The notes under the pieces were generated by a model. That model worked only from the letters and a program-made list of their open reading frames with translations. It was not told the origin of the DNA and ran no database searches. A DNA stretch of 55,957 nucleotides, from NCBI GenBank assembly GCA_937952285.1, contig CALFZE010000054.1, positions 1 through 55,957 on the forward strand, in the 5' to 3' direction. Shown piece after piece: positions 1 to 8,598 of this stretch. Made by a program: the position numbers and the translations under genes. How positions within the stretch are numbered: the stretch's first letter is position 1; the number at the start of each line of letters is the position of its first letter. The stretch is from UBA2428 sp002343545 (GTDB taxonomy: Bacteria; Bdellovibrionota; UBA2428).

Positions 1-846
1 TGGATCGTTCCTTGGACTTTTGGTCAAATCCTGAAACTTTTCGACACGGCAAATCCCTTTGTCCTTCAAATTTTTCAGGCGTTTTTGTGGATGGCCTGTC
101 TCTTCCTTTTCCGGCGCACGTGGCCGCGCGCTCCGAACTGGGCATGGGTGCTCTTTGGTTTTTCTCCGGTGTTGGGGTTCCTTCTTTTCAAGCTTTATGC
201 CGACACGTGGATCTTGTTGGGTGGACTCTTGCTCCTTCTGGCCATCCAAAGAAATCTCAAGTGGGCGATCATCCTGGCTTCGGCGTTCTTGATTGGAATC
301 AAACGTGAGGGCTTCCTTCAGATTTTCGTCTTGAGCCTAACGTGGATGCTTTTGATGCATGGACGAACGCGTTGGCGGGCACTCTGGGCGCTGGGATTCG
401 GAGCTCTTTTCTTTGCGCTCTACGCACTCTACGTGAAATACGTGGCTCCGCCGGTTCCCGGAGATCTTGAGATCGGTAATCAGTTCGCCGAGCTTCGGAC
501 TTACACCCATAAGATCCCGCGTATTTTTGGATACTATCTTGATGTCCTCTTTAGGTTGAATCATTGGATTGTGCTTTGGCCGGTCGTTTTCTGGAAACTC
601 TGGAAGAAGGGTGGGACGGTTGGATGGGCCTCGATCCCGATGTTCTTGTTCCTGCTTCTTATGCCCCTCGGGTTCTTGATCTACCCCGAGAGTGTTTATC
701 GAGAAGTCGTCTTGAGTGGGACTTTCCGTCCTTTAGTGCACGTGCTGCCGACCGCTTGGCTGCTCTTGCGTGCTAGTATCTCGACGCATGAAGAATCAGG
801 TCCTTGTTCTGATTCCGGCCTTTCGGCCGGCGGACACGCTGCTTGA
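1..846 (+). CDS. Polytopic membrane protein, possible GT-C glycosyltransferase (5' partial)
   Basis: The reading frame is open from base 1, so the N-terminus lies outside the window. The visible 281 residues are mostly hydrophobic helices (about six or seven membrane segments) separated by short Arg/Trp-rich loops, with one longer non-membrane loop near the middle. This architecture is typical of GT-C-type membrane glycosyltransferases or similar inner-membrane polytopic proteins, but I see no diagnostic motif. The next gene is a GT2-GtrA glycosyltransferase on the same strand, which fits a role in cell-envelope glycan assembly. The 3' end overlaps that gene by 59 bases, and the last 20 or so residues look like non-selected read-through. 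Confidence 0.6.
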   Translation, partial: WIVPWTFGQILKLFDTANPFVLQIFQAFLWMACLFLFRRTWPRAPNWAWVLFGFSPVLGFLLFKLYADTWILLGGLLLLLAIQRNLKWAIILASAFLIGIKREGFLQIFVLSLTWMLLMHGRTRWRALWALGFGALFFALYALYVKYVAPPVPGDLEIGNQFAELRTYTHKIPRIFGYYLDVLFRLNHWIVLWPVVFWKLWKKGGTVGWASIPMFLFLLLMPLGFLIYPESVYREVVLSGTFRPLVHVLPTAWLLLRASISTHEESGPCSDSGLSAGGHAA

Positions 847-1831
847 GCTCGTCTCCGCTTCGGATCTCCGGTCCTTGTCGATTCTCGTCGTCGACGACGG
901 GTCGGGAGAGGAAAGCAAAAGCCTTTTTTCCAGGGTAGCCGAAGTCCCGAATGTTCGCGTTCTTCATCACGCCGTGAACCTTGGGAAGGGCGCGGCGATC
1001 AAGACTGGCCTCAACGAAGCCCTGCTAGATCTCGAAGTCTCCGCCATCGTGACGGCCGACGCGGATGGACAGCACTCGCCGAAGGACATCCTCGAACTTT
1101 GCGAAAAATCCGATCGAAACGCGCTAGTTCTCGGAGTCAGGGACTTCGGCAAAGACGACGTGCCGCTCCGAAGCCGATTCGGGAACGAAACGACGCGGTT
1201 TCTATTTAGGATCATGAAGGGTATTCGGCTTCGCGACACGCAGACGGGGCTGCGCTTCATTCCGCGTTCCTTGTTTTCGGCGCTTTTGAAGGTTCCCTTC
1301 GATCGCTACGAATTCGAGATGGAGATGCTGCTCGTGGCGATCCGGAAGAAGTTTCCGATTCAGGAAATTCCGATCCAGACGATCTACATCGAAAACAACA
1401 AGTCCAGCCACTTTAATCCGCTCAAGGATTCTTTCCGGATCTATTTCGTGTTCTTCCGGTTCGCGCTTGCTTCGTTGGCTTCCGCGCTGCTGGATCTCCT
1501 GATCTTCTCGACGGCGATCGCGACGGGGTTCGCGATTCCCGCGGCGACCTTCATGAGCCGACTGGTTTCCGGATCCTTCAATTTCCTGACGGCGCGGAGG
1601 CTCGTTTTCGCCTCGAACTCGGGTTTCTGGACGCAGGCTTTGGGGTACTGGACGCTGGCATTTTTTCTCGCGGGGATGTCGAGCTACGGAGTCGAGAAAG
1701 TCGTTCGGTTGGGTTGGATGAGGCCGGTTCCCGCCAAGCTGCTCATCGAGACGGCACTTTTCTTGGTGAGCTTCTCCGTTCAGAAATCGCTCATTTTTTC
1801 CCGTGAGCAAACGGAAGCGTCGGATTCCTAG
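788..1831 (+). CDS. GT2 family glycosyltransferase fused to a GtrA-like membrane domain
   Basis: Residues 1-220 are a GT-A fold family 2 glycosyltransferase: an N-terminal VLVLIPAF strand, VVDDGSG, NLGKGAAIKTG and the DADGQH metal/nucleotide-binding motif. This resembles polyprenyl-phosphate glycosyltransferases such as dolichyl-phosphate mannose synthase. From about residue 225 four hydrophobic helices form a GtrA-like domain ending in a KSLIF-type tail. The family transfers a sugar from a nucleotide donor to a polyprenyl phosphate or flips it. The ATG at 788 was chosen because it directly precedes the first core beta strand. A GTG at 770 is possible. It overlaps the upstream membrane gene and shares a CTAG stop with the convergent gene. 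Confidence 0.88.
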   Translation: MKNQVLVLIPAFRPADTLLELVSASDLRSLSILVVDDGSGEESKSLFSRVAEVPNVRVLHHAVNLGKGAAIKTGLNEALLDLEVSAIVTADADGQHSPKDILELCEKSDRNALVLGVRDFGKDDVPLRSRFGNETTRFLFRIMKGIRLRDTQTGLRFIPRSLFSALLKVPFDRYEFEMEMLLVAIRKKFPIQEIPIQTIYIENNKSSHFNPLKDSFRIYFVFFRFALASLASALLDLLIFSTAIATGFAIPAATFMSRLVSGSFNFLTARRLVFASNSGFWTQALGYWTLAFFLAGMSSYGVEKVVRLGWMRPVPAKLLIETALFLVSFSVQKSLIFSREQTEASDS

Positions 1832-3240
1832 GGGGCGCCTTTTTCGGCCGCGGTTTGCAGACCGTCGGCGAAGTACTTGACGTCGATCGCGTAGCCCAAC
1901 TCCTTGAGGAGCTCCTGAGTCTGTTCGCGGATTCCCGTGATGTAGAGATCGAAGTGCGAATTCTTCTTTATGACTTGAAAGGCGGAGTTCCGTTCAACGT
2001 CGCCGATTTTGTAAGGACGGGTAAACTCGAAGTAGACGAAATCGAAGATCGCCCAGGACGCGAGTACGAAAGAAGTGTTTCGGAGGGCTTGCTCACGGAA
2101 GTCCTGGTGGTACCGGATTCGCTCCTTCACCTCGTCGATTCGATCTTGATTCGGCGAGGCTTCTTTCTCGAGCGAAAGAAGCTCCTTCTCGAAGGATTCC
2201 ATTCGAGCGGTGTGAATTTCGTAGTTCGTGTTATGGCTCGTCAAATCCGACAGAAATTGGTTCGGAACGCCGATGAAGGCTTCCTTCTCGAGCCATCTTC
2301 CGTCGCGTGCATCCGGGGTGAGAGCCTTGTAAGTCTCGAGCTGGTTGAGGCGGAACTGCTTTTCGAGCTCGAGCCATTTCTTATGCGCTTCGTCCGGAGA
2401 AAGCCCCTCGAAACGGTTCCGGTCCAGTTCCGAAGCGAGACGCTGGACGCGCTCGAAGGTCTGCGGGGTTTGCGCAAGCTGGGAGTAGACGCCTTGAAGG
2501 GCGCGCGTCGGTTTGGAAAAGATCTTCTGTCCCAGCCAATGCAGGAATCCCGTCGTCGCGCCCATGGGACCGGCGACTAAGGCCGAGAGTCCGGCCGCGA
2601 CCGGACCCGCGATGAGCGCGGCCTTCAAGATCTTACCCATGCCTTTCGCCGCATCGTCGGCCGCCTGCACCATCGGTCTTGAGACTCGGACGACGAGGGG
2701 ATGGCGAGTCCTCGATACGAAGAACCGATCGAAGAATCCTTGCGTGCGGGACTCGCGCTCGATGATCCAGCGTGACCAAAGATCGCGCAGAACTTCGCCG
2801 GTCGTGTAGGCGCGATCCGAATAGAACTGGATGACGTCCCGGGTGAGGGCCTTCTCGAGGTTGTTCACGAGCCAATCGTCCCGGAAGCTCCGGCCGCCGC
2901 GATTCATCGCGAGCCGGTCCTCGAAAGAATAGAGTCGCTTGAAGGTTTCGCGGACGAGATCGATGGTCGCGGGATCGACCCGGTTTGCCGCGACGATGTC
3001 GTCCGTCCCGATGGGGGACATCTTTGAAACGAGATCCGAGAAAGGGTGCCGCTCGAGTTTGAGCCACTCCGATCGTACTTCGGCGATGGAGAGGCTCCAA
3101 TCCTCCGAAGCGGCGTGTTTGACGGCAAGCATTCTCTGGACGACTTCGACGCAAGCGTCGTCGGCGAAGACGAGGGTCTGCGGGAGCAGGCCAAAAAAGA
3201 AAACGGCGATCGCGCGCAGATAACAAAAAATACGAAGCAT
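1828..3240 (-). CDS. Exported protein of unknown function
   Basis: This 470-residue protein starts with a Sec-type signal (MLRIFCYLRAIAVFFFGLLP, likely cut after VFA). The mature part is rich in charged helices. It has one glycine/alanine-rich hydrophobic stretch near the middle (AALIAGPVAAGLSALVAGP) and a second hydrophobic patch (LASWAIFDFVYF) near residue 400. I recognise no family. The upstream extension of the frame beyond 3240 is antisense to the acyltransferase and is not coding, so the start is placed at the signal peptide (ATG; a GTG lies two codons upstream). It follows the acyltransferase gene by 11 bases and may be co-transcribed with it. Confidence 0.7.
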   Translation of the reverse strand: MLRIFCYLRAIAVFFFGLLPQTLVFADDACVEVVQRMLAVKHAASEDWSLSIAEVRSEWLKLERHPFSDLVSKMSPIGTDDIVAANRVDPATIDLVRETFKRLYSFEDRLAMNRGGRSFRDDWLVNNLEKALTRDVIQFYSDRAYTTGEVLRDLWSRWIIERESRTQGFFDRFFVSRTRHPLVVRVSRPMVQAADDAAKGMGKILKAALIAGPVAAGLSALVAGPMGATTGFLHWLGQKIFSKPTRALQGVYSQLAQTPQTFERVQRLASELDRNRFEGLSPDEAHKKWLELEKQFRLNQLETYKALTPDARDGRWLEKEAFIGVPNQFLSDLTSHNTNYEIHTARMESFEKELLSLEKEASPNQDRIDEVKERIRYHQDFREQALRNTSFVLASWAIFDFVYFEFTRPYKIGDVERNSAFQVIKKNSHFDLYITGIREQTQELLKELGYAIDVKYFADGLQTAAEKGAP

Positions 3241-3251
3241 CCGCACGAACT

Positions 3252-4028
3252 CTATTCTTTCAGGCGGGTGCGAAGTTCGTCGAGGATCATTTTTTGGACA
3301 ATATGGCGGAAGCGTCTCGTTTCGGTGAAGACTTTTTGACGATCCATGGCATCGGCCGGCCCGATGGCTCCGACGGAAAGTGGAGAACCGAACTTGATCT
3401 TCCACTTCACGGGAAGAGGAATCACATTCAGAGGGACGGGAATGACGCTTCCGATCAGGTACTTCGTGAACTTGATTTGGGACAAGTTGATGTGGGTCTC
3501 TTCGGCTCCGATGACGCAAGCCGGAATGATCGGCGCTCCCGTGATCATGGCGAGACGTATGAAACCCCGCTTGAATTCCTGGAGCCGGTAACGGCGGTTC
3601 GTGGGTTTAAAGTTCCCTGCTTCGCCTTCGGGAAAGAGGATAAGGAGATTGCCGTCCCGAAGAATTTCGAGGCATTGGTTCATGTCCGCCTCGACGAGTC
3701 CCATTTTTTCGGAAAGGACCTGGACGGGCTTTCCCATGAACCAAAGCTTGTGCGCAACGAGCTTGGCGATGCGGTTGTGCTCTCGGCGAATCTCGTTCGA
3801 CAGCATCACCGCATCGAACCCCGAGTATCCCGAGTGATTCGATATAATGATGGCCGGTCCCTTCTTGGGGATATTCTCGAGACCTTCGCATTCGACCCGA
3901 AGGTAGCGGCGGACGATCTCGAGGGTCAGGACGGGAACGAGTTTGAAGGCGAGTTCTTCTTTGCTGAGCTTGCCCGCGAGAAATTTCGCGATGAGGGCTC
4001 GGTCCGAGAGCGACAAAAACGGGTCCAT
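3252..4028 (-). CDS. PlsC-like lysophospholipid acyltransferase (MGAT-like subgroup)
   Basis: A 258-residue acyltransferase of the LPLAT superfamily. The catalytic motif reads NHSGYSGFD (His65, Asp72), with six residues between His and Asp instead of the four seen in PlsC. That spacing, together with FPEGEAGNFKP near residue 132, is typical of the MGAT/DGAT2-like LPLAT branch. It probably transfers an acyl group to a glycerolipid or another membrane alcohol. It is divergent from glpK with only 44 bases between the starts, so glycerol phosphorylation and glycerolipid acylation sit side by side. The exact acceptor cannot be read from sequence. Confidence 0.82.
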   Translation of the reverse strand: MDPFLSLSDRALIAKFLAGKLSKEELAFKLVPVLTLEIVRRYLRVECEGLENIPKKGPAIIISNHSGYSGFDAVMLSNEIRREHNRIAKLVAHKLWFMGKPVQVLSEKMGLVEADMNQCLEILRDGNLLILFPEGEAGNFKPTNRRYRLQEFKRGFIRLAMITGAPIIPACVIGAEETHINLSQIKFTKYLIGSVIPVPLNVIPLPVKWKIKFGSPLSVGAIGPADAMDRQKVFTETRRFRHIVQKMILDELRTRLKE

Positions 4029-4072
4029 GAACCCTTCATTCTAACCGAGACCTTGTGCTTAAATGAGGGCCC

Positions 4073-5569
4073 ATGAGATACATTCTCGCTATCGACCAGG
4101 GAACGACCTCGAGTCGTGCGATCCTCTACACCGAAGACTTTGAAGTTAAAGGTTTAGGACAGAGTCCCTTTCCTCAGCATTTTCCCAAGACCGATTGGGT
4201 CGAACACGATCTCGGAGAACTTTGGACCTCGGTGACGAAGTCGGTGGAGGATTGCCTTGCGAGCGTCAAAGAGCCGACCTTCTCGAAGTCCCAAATTGTC
4301 GCGATCGGGATCACGAACCAAAGAGAAACGTTCGGTCTTTGGAACAAAGTCTCCGGGCAGCCCGTCGGAAGGGCGATCGTGTGGCAATGCAAACGTTCGG
4401 CCGACCTCTGCGATCGTTTGAGGTCAACGCCCGCCGCTAAGAAACTCGCGTCGATCAGTGGCCTCGTCGTGGATCCTTACTTCTCGGGAACGAAACTTCG
4501 TTGGTGGCTTGAAAACGATCGGAGCGTGGCCGCCCAAGCCAAGGCGGGCGAGCTCGCCTTCGGGACGATGGATACCTACCTCATCTGGAAGCTCACCAAG
4601 GGGGCTTCGCACGTGACGGATACGACGAATGCGTCGCGAACCATGATGATGGATCTGCGGAAGCTTTCTTGGAGCGCCGAAGCGCTTAAGATCCTCAAGG
4701 TTCCCATGGGCATCTTGCCGCGCATCCTTCCGAGCGACGCGCCGTTTGGCGTGACCCGCGGCCTGGGTTTCCTCCCCGATGGCATCCCGATTTGTGGAGT
4801 CCTTGGCGATCAACAAGCTGCGCTCTTCGGACAAGAATGCCTCAAGGAAGGCCAGGCGAAAGTCACTTTCGGAACGGGGGCTTTCTTCCTTCTGAACACG
4901 GGAACGACGCCGAAGAAAACCAAGAACGGTGTTTCGACAGTCGCCTGGAGCGTAAAGGGAAAGACGGTCTACGCCGTTGAGGGGTCCGTCTTTATTTCGG
5001 GCGCGGCGGTGCAGTGGCTCCGCGACGGCCTGGGAATTTTCTCGAAGAGTTCGGAAGTCGAGACTCTCGCGGCCAACGTCGAAAGCTCGGACGGAGTCTT
5101 CTTCATTCCGGCCCTGAGCGGGTTAGGAGCGCCGTACTGGGCACCTCGCGCGAAGGGCTTGATTGGCGGGCTTACCCGTCGTTCGACCAAAGCGCATTTG
5201 GCCCGGGCCACGCTCGAAGCCATGGCCGCCAGCGTCGCCGACGCGATCGAGGGCCTGGCGCGCGATGCGAAACTCCGAATTCGCACGCTCCGCGTGGACG
5301 GAGGAGCTTCGTCGAATCGGATCCTCCTCCAACATCAAGCGGACTTGATGCGGACCGAACTCTTCAGGCCCAAAGACTTGGAGTCGACGGCTCGGGGGGC
5401 GGCTTACGCGGCGGCTCTCGGCTCGGGACTTCTGAAGCGTGCCGAAGACATATTGGGCAAGAACGTGGTCGAGCTTCGCATCGTTCCCCGCATGAAGCCG
5501 GCGGAATCGAAGAAGATATTCGGCCTTTGGAAATCGCGTGTCCGCGCTGCTTTGAAAGCGGGATTCTAA
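4073..5569 (+). CDS. glpK: Glycerol kinase
   Basis: Phosphorylates glycerol to sn-glycerol 3-phosphate with ATP in the cytoplasm. At 498 residues it is the usual size. FGGY-family landmarks are present in order: DQGTTSSRAI phosphate loop, QCKRSAD, GTMDTYLIWKLT, DTTNASRTMMM, GVLGDQQAAL, KVTFGTGAFFL and the C-terminal VDGGASSNRILLQ adenosine motif followed by ESTARGAAYAAAL. A GAGGG lies only about four bases before the ATG, tighter than usual. No glpF or glpD is seen beside it. The product feeds PlsB (27.3-29.8 kb). Its stop codon overlaps that of the convergent GT39 gene by four bases. Confidence 0.96.
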   Translation: MRYILAIDQGTTSSRAILYTEDFEVKGLGQSPFPQHFPKTDWVEHDLGELWTSVTKSVEDCLASVKEPTFSKSQIVAIGITNQRETFGLWNKVSGQPVGRAIVWQCKRSADLCDRLRSTPAAKKLASISGLVVDPYFSGTKLRWWLENDRSVAAQAKAGELAFGTMDTYLIWKLTKGASHVTDTTNASRTMMMDLRKLSWSAEALKILKVPMGILPRILPSDAPFGVTRGLGFLPDGIPICGVLGDQQAALFGQECLKEGQAKVTFGTGAFFLLNTGTTPKKTKNGVSTVAWSVKGKTVYAVEGSVFISGAAVQWLRDGLGIFSKSSEVETLAANVESSDGVFFIPALSGLGAPYWAPRAKGLIGGLTRRSTKAHLARATLEAMAASVADAIEGLARDAKLRIRTLRVDGGASSNRILLQHQADLMRTELFRPKDLESTARGAAYAAALGSGLLKRAEDILGKNVVELRIVPRMKPAESKKIFGLWKSRVRAALKAGF

Positions 5570-7038
5570 AGGTTCCCGGGTAGCTCGATGTTTCGACACT
5601 CGAAAAGCCGAATTTTTTCGTGCTGCCTCGAAGTCGCTCGCCACCCGAGCCGAGCGAGGGTTCCGCCGTTCTCGGCCGCTAGTCCCGGATGAATCCAGAG
5701 ACGCGAGGGTGGCTCGCAAGCAGATCGTGAGACACTCTCGAGGTTCTCGTATCTCACGTCGTACCGGTATCCGAGGTAGAGCGCCGCGAAGGCAGATTCG
5801 CTATACTCCGCGAGTCCATCCAAAACGACACGAAGCGGCTGCGGCTTCTGCTTGAGCTCATCCCGGTGGTAGATGAAATGCTCGCCGCGCCCAAATCGCG
5901 AATGAATCGGGTAAGGAACGATCGCAAGCAAGGTTGCCGCGGCGAGAACGATCATCCCGAGTGTTTTTCCGTCGCCCACGAAACGTTCGAATCGGATCAG
6001 CCAGGCATCCGGAAGTTGCGTCGCGAGCCAAAGGGCCGCGAGCGGAGAAAGCGGCGTCGTCCAGTGGGCCAGCTTCATCTGGGCGAAGACGATCGGCGCC
6101 AGAAGCCCGAAGTAAACGAGAAGCAGGAGGCTTGAGTTTTTCGTCGGAGCGAAGTCCCGGGGATTTTTCTTAAGCCGGTAAGCAAGAAGCCCGAAAAACG
6201 GCAACGTCCAAGCCGCCGCGTATCGCATTTCAAATCCGAGGTAAGTGAGGACGCGAGAGACGAGACCGACTTCGTCGCCCTTGCCCCAAGCGAGAAGCCT
6301 TTGCCAGTAGTAGGCCTGGAACTGAGTTCCGCTCCGAGCGTCGAGCCAACTTAGAAAGCCGACGGCGGTCGCGAAACCCATAGCGATCAAGAAGGCCCGA
6401 ACGAAAGTGGATGCCTGACGGAAAATCAGACCCCAGGCGAGAAGTCCCACGATCATCGGAACGAACAAGATGCCCTTCGTCAGCATGGCGGCCGAGCCGA
6501 CCAAGAATGCCAGTCCGAGCTCGAACCCTGGCCTCTTATTGGGAAGCGTGAGGATTGCGACGACGGCGAGGGCCACGAGGGCGGTGGGCCCTTCGAGTTG
6601 GGCCGTGGCGGAGTATTTGAGAAATTGACCCCAGGTCATCAGCAGAAAGACGAAGGCGAGAGCGATCGTCTCCCGACGTGGGCCAGAATCACGAGAAGGC
6701 CGAAGACGACCGACGAGGGAAATACCCAACAAGAAGACCAGAGCGGTGCAAATCCTGGAAAAGAGACTGGCCGTGAACTCAATGGGTCCGGGCAAAGAGA
6801 GGAAGGGAATCATCGCCCAAGGAATCCCGGGCGGATGCTCGTAGAACTGCGGAAAGAGGTGAGGAGAAAGTTTGAGGGGCCACCAAACTCCGCTCTCCCA
6901 AGCGTTCCTGGCTAGCGATGCGTAGACGGCGGCGTCCTGCTTGATTCCTTCGCGGAGCGGGAACGGGAAAATCACGAGCGCAAGGAGAGCCCAAAGCGCG
7001 GGATACTTGGCAAAGACTTCGCGGAGGCTACGGATCAT
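5566..7038 (-). CDS. GT39/PMT-like membrane glycosyltransferase
   Basis: A 490-residue polytopic protein with about ten membrane helices. It has the features of the ArnT/PMT-type GT-C family: an early acidic loop (REGIKQDAAVYASLARNAWESG) after the first helix carrying the expected Asp, then HLFPQFYEHPPG, and a luminal C-terminal domain. These enzymes use polyprenyl-phosphate sugars to modify proteins, lipid A or glycans on the periplasmic face. The start is the ATG at 7038, which overlaps the stop of the Flp-pilin gene in an ATGA arrangement, so the two are probably translationally coupled. Coupling hints at pilin or secreted-protein glycosylation, but this is inference. Confidence 0.8.
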   Translation of the reverse strand: MIRSLREVFAKYPALWALLALVIFPFPLREGIKQDAAVYASLARNAWESGVWWPLKLSPHLFPQFYEHPPGIPWAMIPFLSLPGPIEFTASLFSRICTALVFLLGISLVGRLRPSRDSGPRRETIALAFVFLLMTWGQFLKYSATAQLEGPTALVALAVVAILTLPNKRPGFELGLAFLVGSAAMLTKGILFVPMIVGLLAWGLIFRQASTFVRAFLIAMGFATAVGFLSWLDARSGTQFQAYYWQRLLAWGKGDEVGLVSRVLTYLGFEMRYAAAWTLPFFGLLAYRLKKNPRDFAPTKNSSLLLLVYFGLLAPIVFAQMKLAHWTTPLSPLAALWLATQLPDAWLIRFERFVGDGKTLGMIVLAAATLLAIVPYPIHSRFGRGEHFIYHRDELKQKPQPLRVVLDGLAEYSESAFAALYLGYRYDVRYENLESVSRSACEPPSRLWIHPGLAAENGGTLARLGWRATSRQHEKIRLFECRNIELPGNL

Positions 7039-7301
7039 CGGCACACCGCGGGTTTCAGCTCTGTACCGGCCGTTTGTCCTCCGCCGGCCGAGGCCCAACA
7101 ATCCTCCGTATTGTCTCCGCACGGCATGGCGGCTTGGATCCGGGGAGCCAGGTCGCAAACCCATAAATAGAAGAGATTTCGACGGATAACCCCAAACATG
7201 GCCATAAACACCAATGACGCGACGAGAGTTACGAGAACGTATTCAACGGCCGCCTGACCGTTATTTCCCTTTTTTATCAATGACTTGAGTTGGTTTGTCA
7301 T
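7035..7301 (-). CDS. Flp/TadE-type pilin-like protein
   Basis: An 88-residue protein with a short basic leader (MTNQLKSLIKKGNNG) followed by QAAVEYVLVTLVASLVFMAMF. This is the class-III/type-IVb prepilin pattern: a Gly at -1, Glu at +5 and an N-terminal hydrophobic helix, cut by a prepilin peptidase such as TadV. The rest is short and has three cysteines (CDLAP, PCGD, DCWAS) that could form a disulfide. No other tad/flp genes are visible in the window, so this is an orphan. It is the first gene of a pair with the GT39-like enzyme. Confidence 0.68.
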   Translation of the reverse strand: MTNQLKSLIKKGNNGQAAVEYVLVTLVASLVFMAMFGVIRRNLFYLWVCDLAPRIQAAMPCGDNTEDCWASAGGGQTAGTELKPAVCR

Positions 7302-7332
7302 GCTGTTGTTTGACGGGGTGATGCGGTCTTCC

Positions 7333-7362
7333 TTGGCTTTAGGGGGCCGCCTCAGCTAAACT
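7333..7362 (+). promoter_or_regulatory. Possible sigma-70-like promoter
   Basis: TTGGCT (7333-7338), an 18-base spacer and TAAACT (7357-7362) lie just upstream of the gene starting at 7375. Only 12 bases separate the -10 from the ATG and no Shine-Dalgarno sequence is present, which suggests a leaderless or nearly leaderless message. The -10 lies in a short inverted repeat, AGCTA-N5-TAGCT (7354-7368). The call rests on consensus matching only. Confidence 0.3.
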
Positions 7363-7374
7363 ATAGCTTAACAA

Positions 7375-8061
7375 ATGGAAGATGAGTCAGGGACGAACCT
7401 CACGATTTTGAGCCCAAGTATGGGGCTCCTACATGTTGACCCCAAGAAGGCAGACCTGGATACGCAAGGACGCTCCGCGCTCCTCGTGGCGCCCGTTCGT
7501 GCCGACACGGAAACTCTCGCGGCGATTTCCGAGTGGGCCGCTTCCTCTCAGGCCCCGATTTTTTGTCTGCCGAAGGACATCGAACGTCTCGAGGCCGATG
7601 GCTTTGGGAACTATCGATTTCTGAAGCTCGACGGTTATCGCGAAGTTGATTTTCAGGGTGGGACCTTGGAATTTTTCCCGGCGAAACGCGTCGAAAATCG
7701 CTCCGGTCTTCAAGTCGTGGCTCGTCAGATCCTGAGCCAGCTGGGCCTTTATCGATCGGACTCTTTCCACGTCCGTATTTGGCCGGAACGTGAACGCCCG
7801 GTCTTGGTTTTGGCGCACGCCAATCTGGACGCGGTCGAAGCGACGGTCCTGCGCGGCACCGAAAAGCCTTCGCTCGCGATCGTCTTGGACAACCAATCCG
7901 ATTCGGCAAGTCTCGAACGGCTCTCGCGCGCCCTGGGCGGAGTCGCCATCAAGCGTCGTAACGAATTGAGTGGGCTTATCGAAACGATGCCTTCCGATCC
8001 TTCGTTGGAGAGATCGCGCCGTCGAGAGATCGGTTTGTGGGCGGCCAGCGGGGATCGCTGA
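7375..8061 (+). CDS. Uncharacterised protein, possibly a degenerate metallo-beta-lactamase fold
   Basis: A 228-residue soluble protein with no signal peptide. The pattern ALLVAPVRADTETLAAISEW, then a short strand-turn (APIFCLPKDIERL), then DGYREVDFQGGTLEFFPAKR resembles the UlaG/RNase Z-type MBL order, in which the HxHxDH loop is followed by a helix and by 'effective-temperature-like' strands ending in a His. Here the metal-binding histidines are absent. If the fold is right it would be a catalytically dead member. The resemblance is by eye only. The stop overlaps the start of the TlpA-like gene by 25 bases, so the pair is likely translated together. Confidence 0.6.
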   Translation: MEDESGTNLTILSPSMGLLHVDPKKADLDTQGRSALLVAPVRADTETLAAISEWAASSQAPIFCLPKDIERLEADGFGNYRFLKLDGYREVDFQGGTLEFFPAKRVENRSGLQVVARQILSQLGLYRSDSFHVRIWPERERPVLVLAHANLDAVEATVLRGTEKPSLAIVLDNQSDSASLERLSRALGGVAIKRRNELSGLIETMPSDPSLERSRRREIGLWAASGDR

Positions 8062-8594
8062 AGCTCGTCGCGTTAGCGGCTGGAGCTTTCATTATTCTGG
8101 CCGCCATTTTGTGGCAGCCCTTGCGCTATCTCGTTTTGGGCGACCCCAATGTCTCGGCACGTATCGGACAAGAGCTGCCGGCGCTTAGCCTAGAAGACCC
8201 AAGTGGCCGAACCTTGACTCTCGCGGAAGTCGCCCGCGAAGCGACCGGAGGGCGAGACTCAAAGGCGCTCTTTATTCTGTGGGCAACTTGGTGTGAGCCC
8301 TGCGTTCGAGAGCTCCCGCTTCTCCAGGAAAATCAGAAGCGCTTTTCGGATAAGGGCTATGGCCTCGTCTTGATCAATTACGACGGGCCTCCCAAAGAAA
8401 AGACGGTTCCCGAAGTTCAGGCTTGGCTCATCACCCAAAGCGTCAAGATTCCGACGCTCTTTGATTTTGGCTCGAAGTTGATCGACGCCTGGTCGATCGA
8501 GGCTTTGCCTTTCTCGTTCGCGACGGACGGAAAAGGCGCCGTGAACTGGGCCCATATGGGCTACATGGACTGGAATAGCATCGAGCTTCCCTAG
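8037..8594 (+). CDS. TlpA/ResA-type membrane-anchored thioredoxin
   Basis: A 185-residue thiol-disulfide oxidoreductase. An uncleaved N-terminal helix (LVALAAGAFIILAAILW) anchors a periplasmic thioredoxin fold with the redox motif WCEPC (Cys86, Cys89) in FILWATWCEPCVREL and a typical LINYDG strand. The usual cis-proline region reads IEALPFSFATD, so the proline is present. Such proteins reduce periplasmic disulfides, often during cytochrome c maturation or in defence against oxidation. The start is a GTG inside the 3' end of the preceding gene. No other cytochrome c maturation gene is visible nearby. Confidence 0.82.
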   Translation: MGGQRGSLKLVALAAGAFIILAAILWQPLRYLVLGDPNVSARIGQELPALSLEDPSGRTLTLAEVAREATGGRDSKALFILWATWCEPCVRELPLLQENQKRFSDKGYGLVLINYDGPPKEKTVPEVQAWLITQSVKIPTLFDFGSKLIDAWSIEALPFSFATDGKGAVNWAHMGYMDWNSIELP

Positions 8595-8598
8595 CGCT

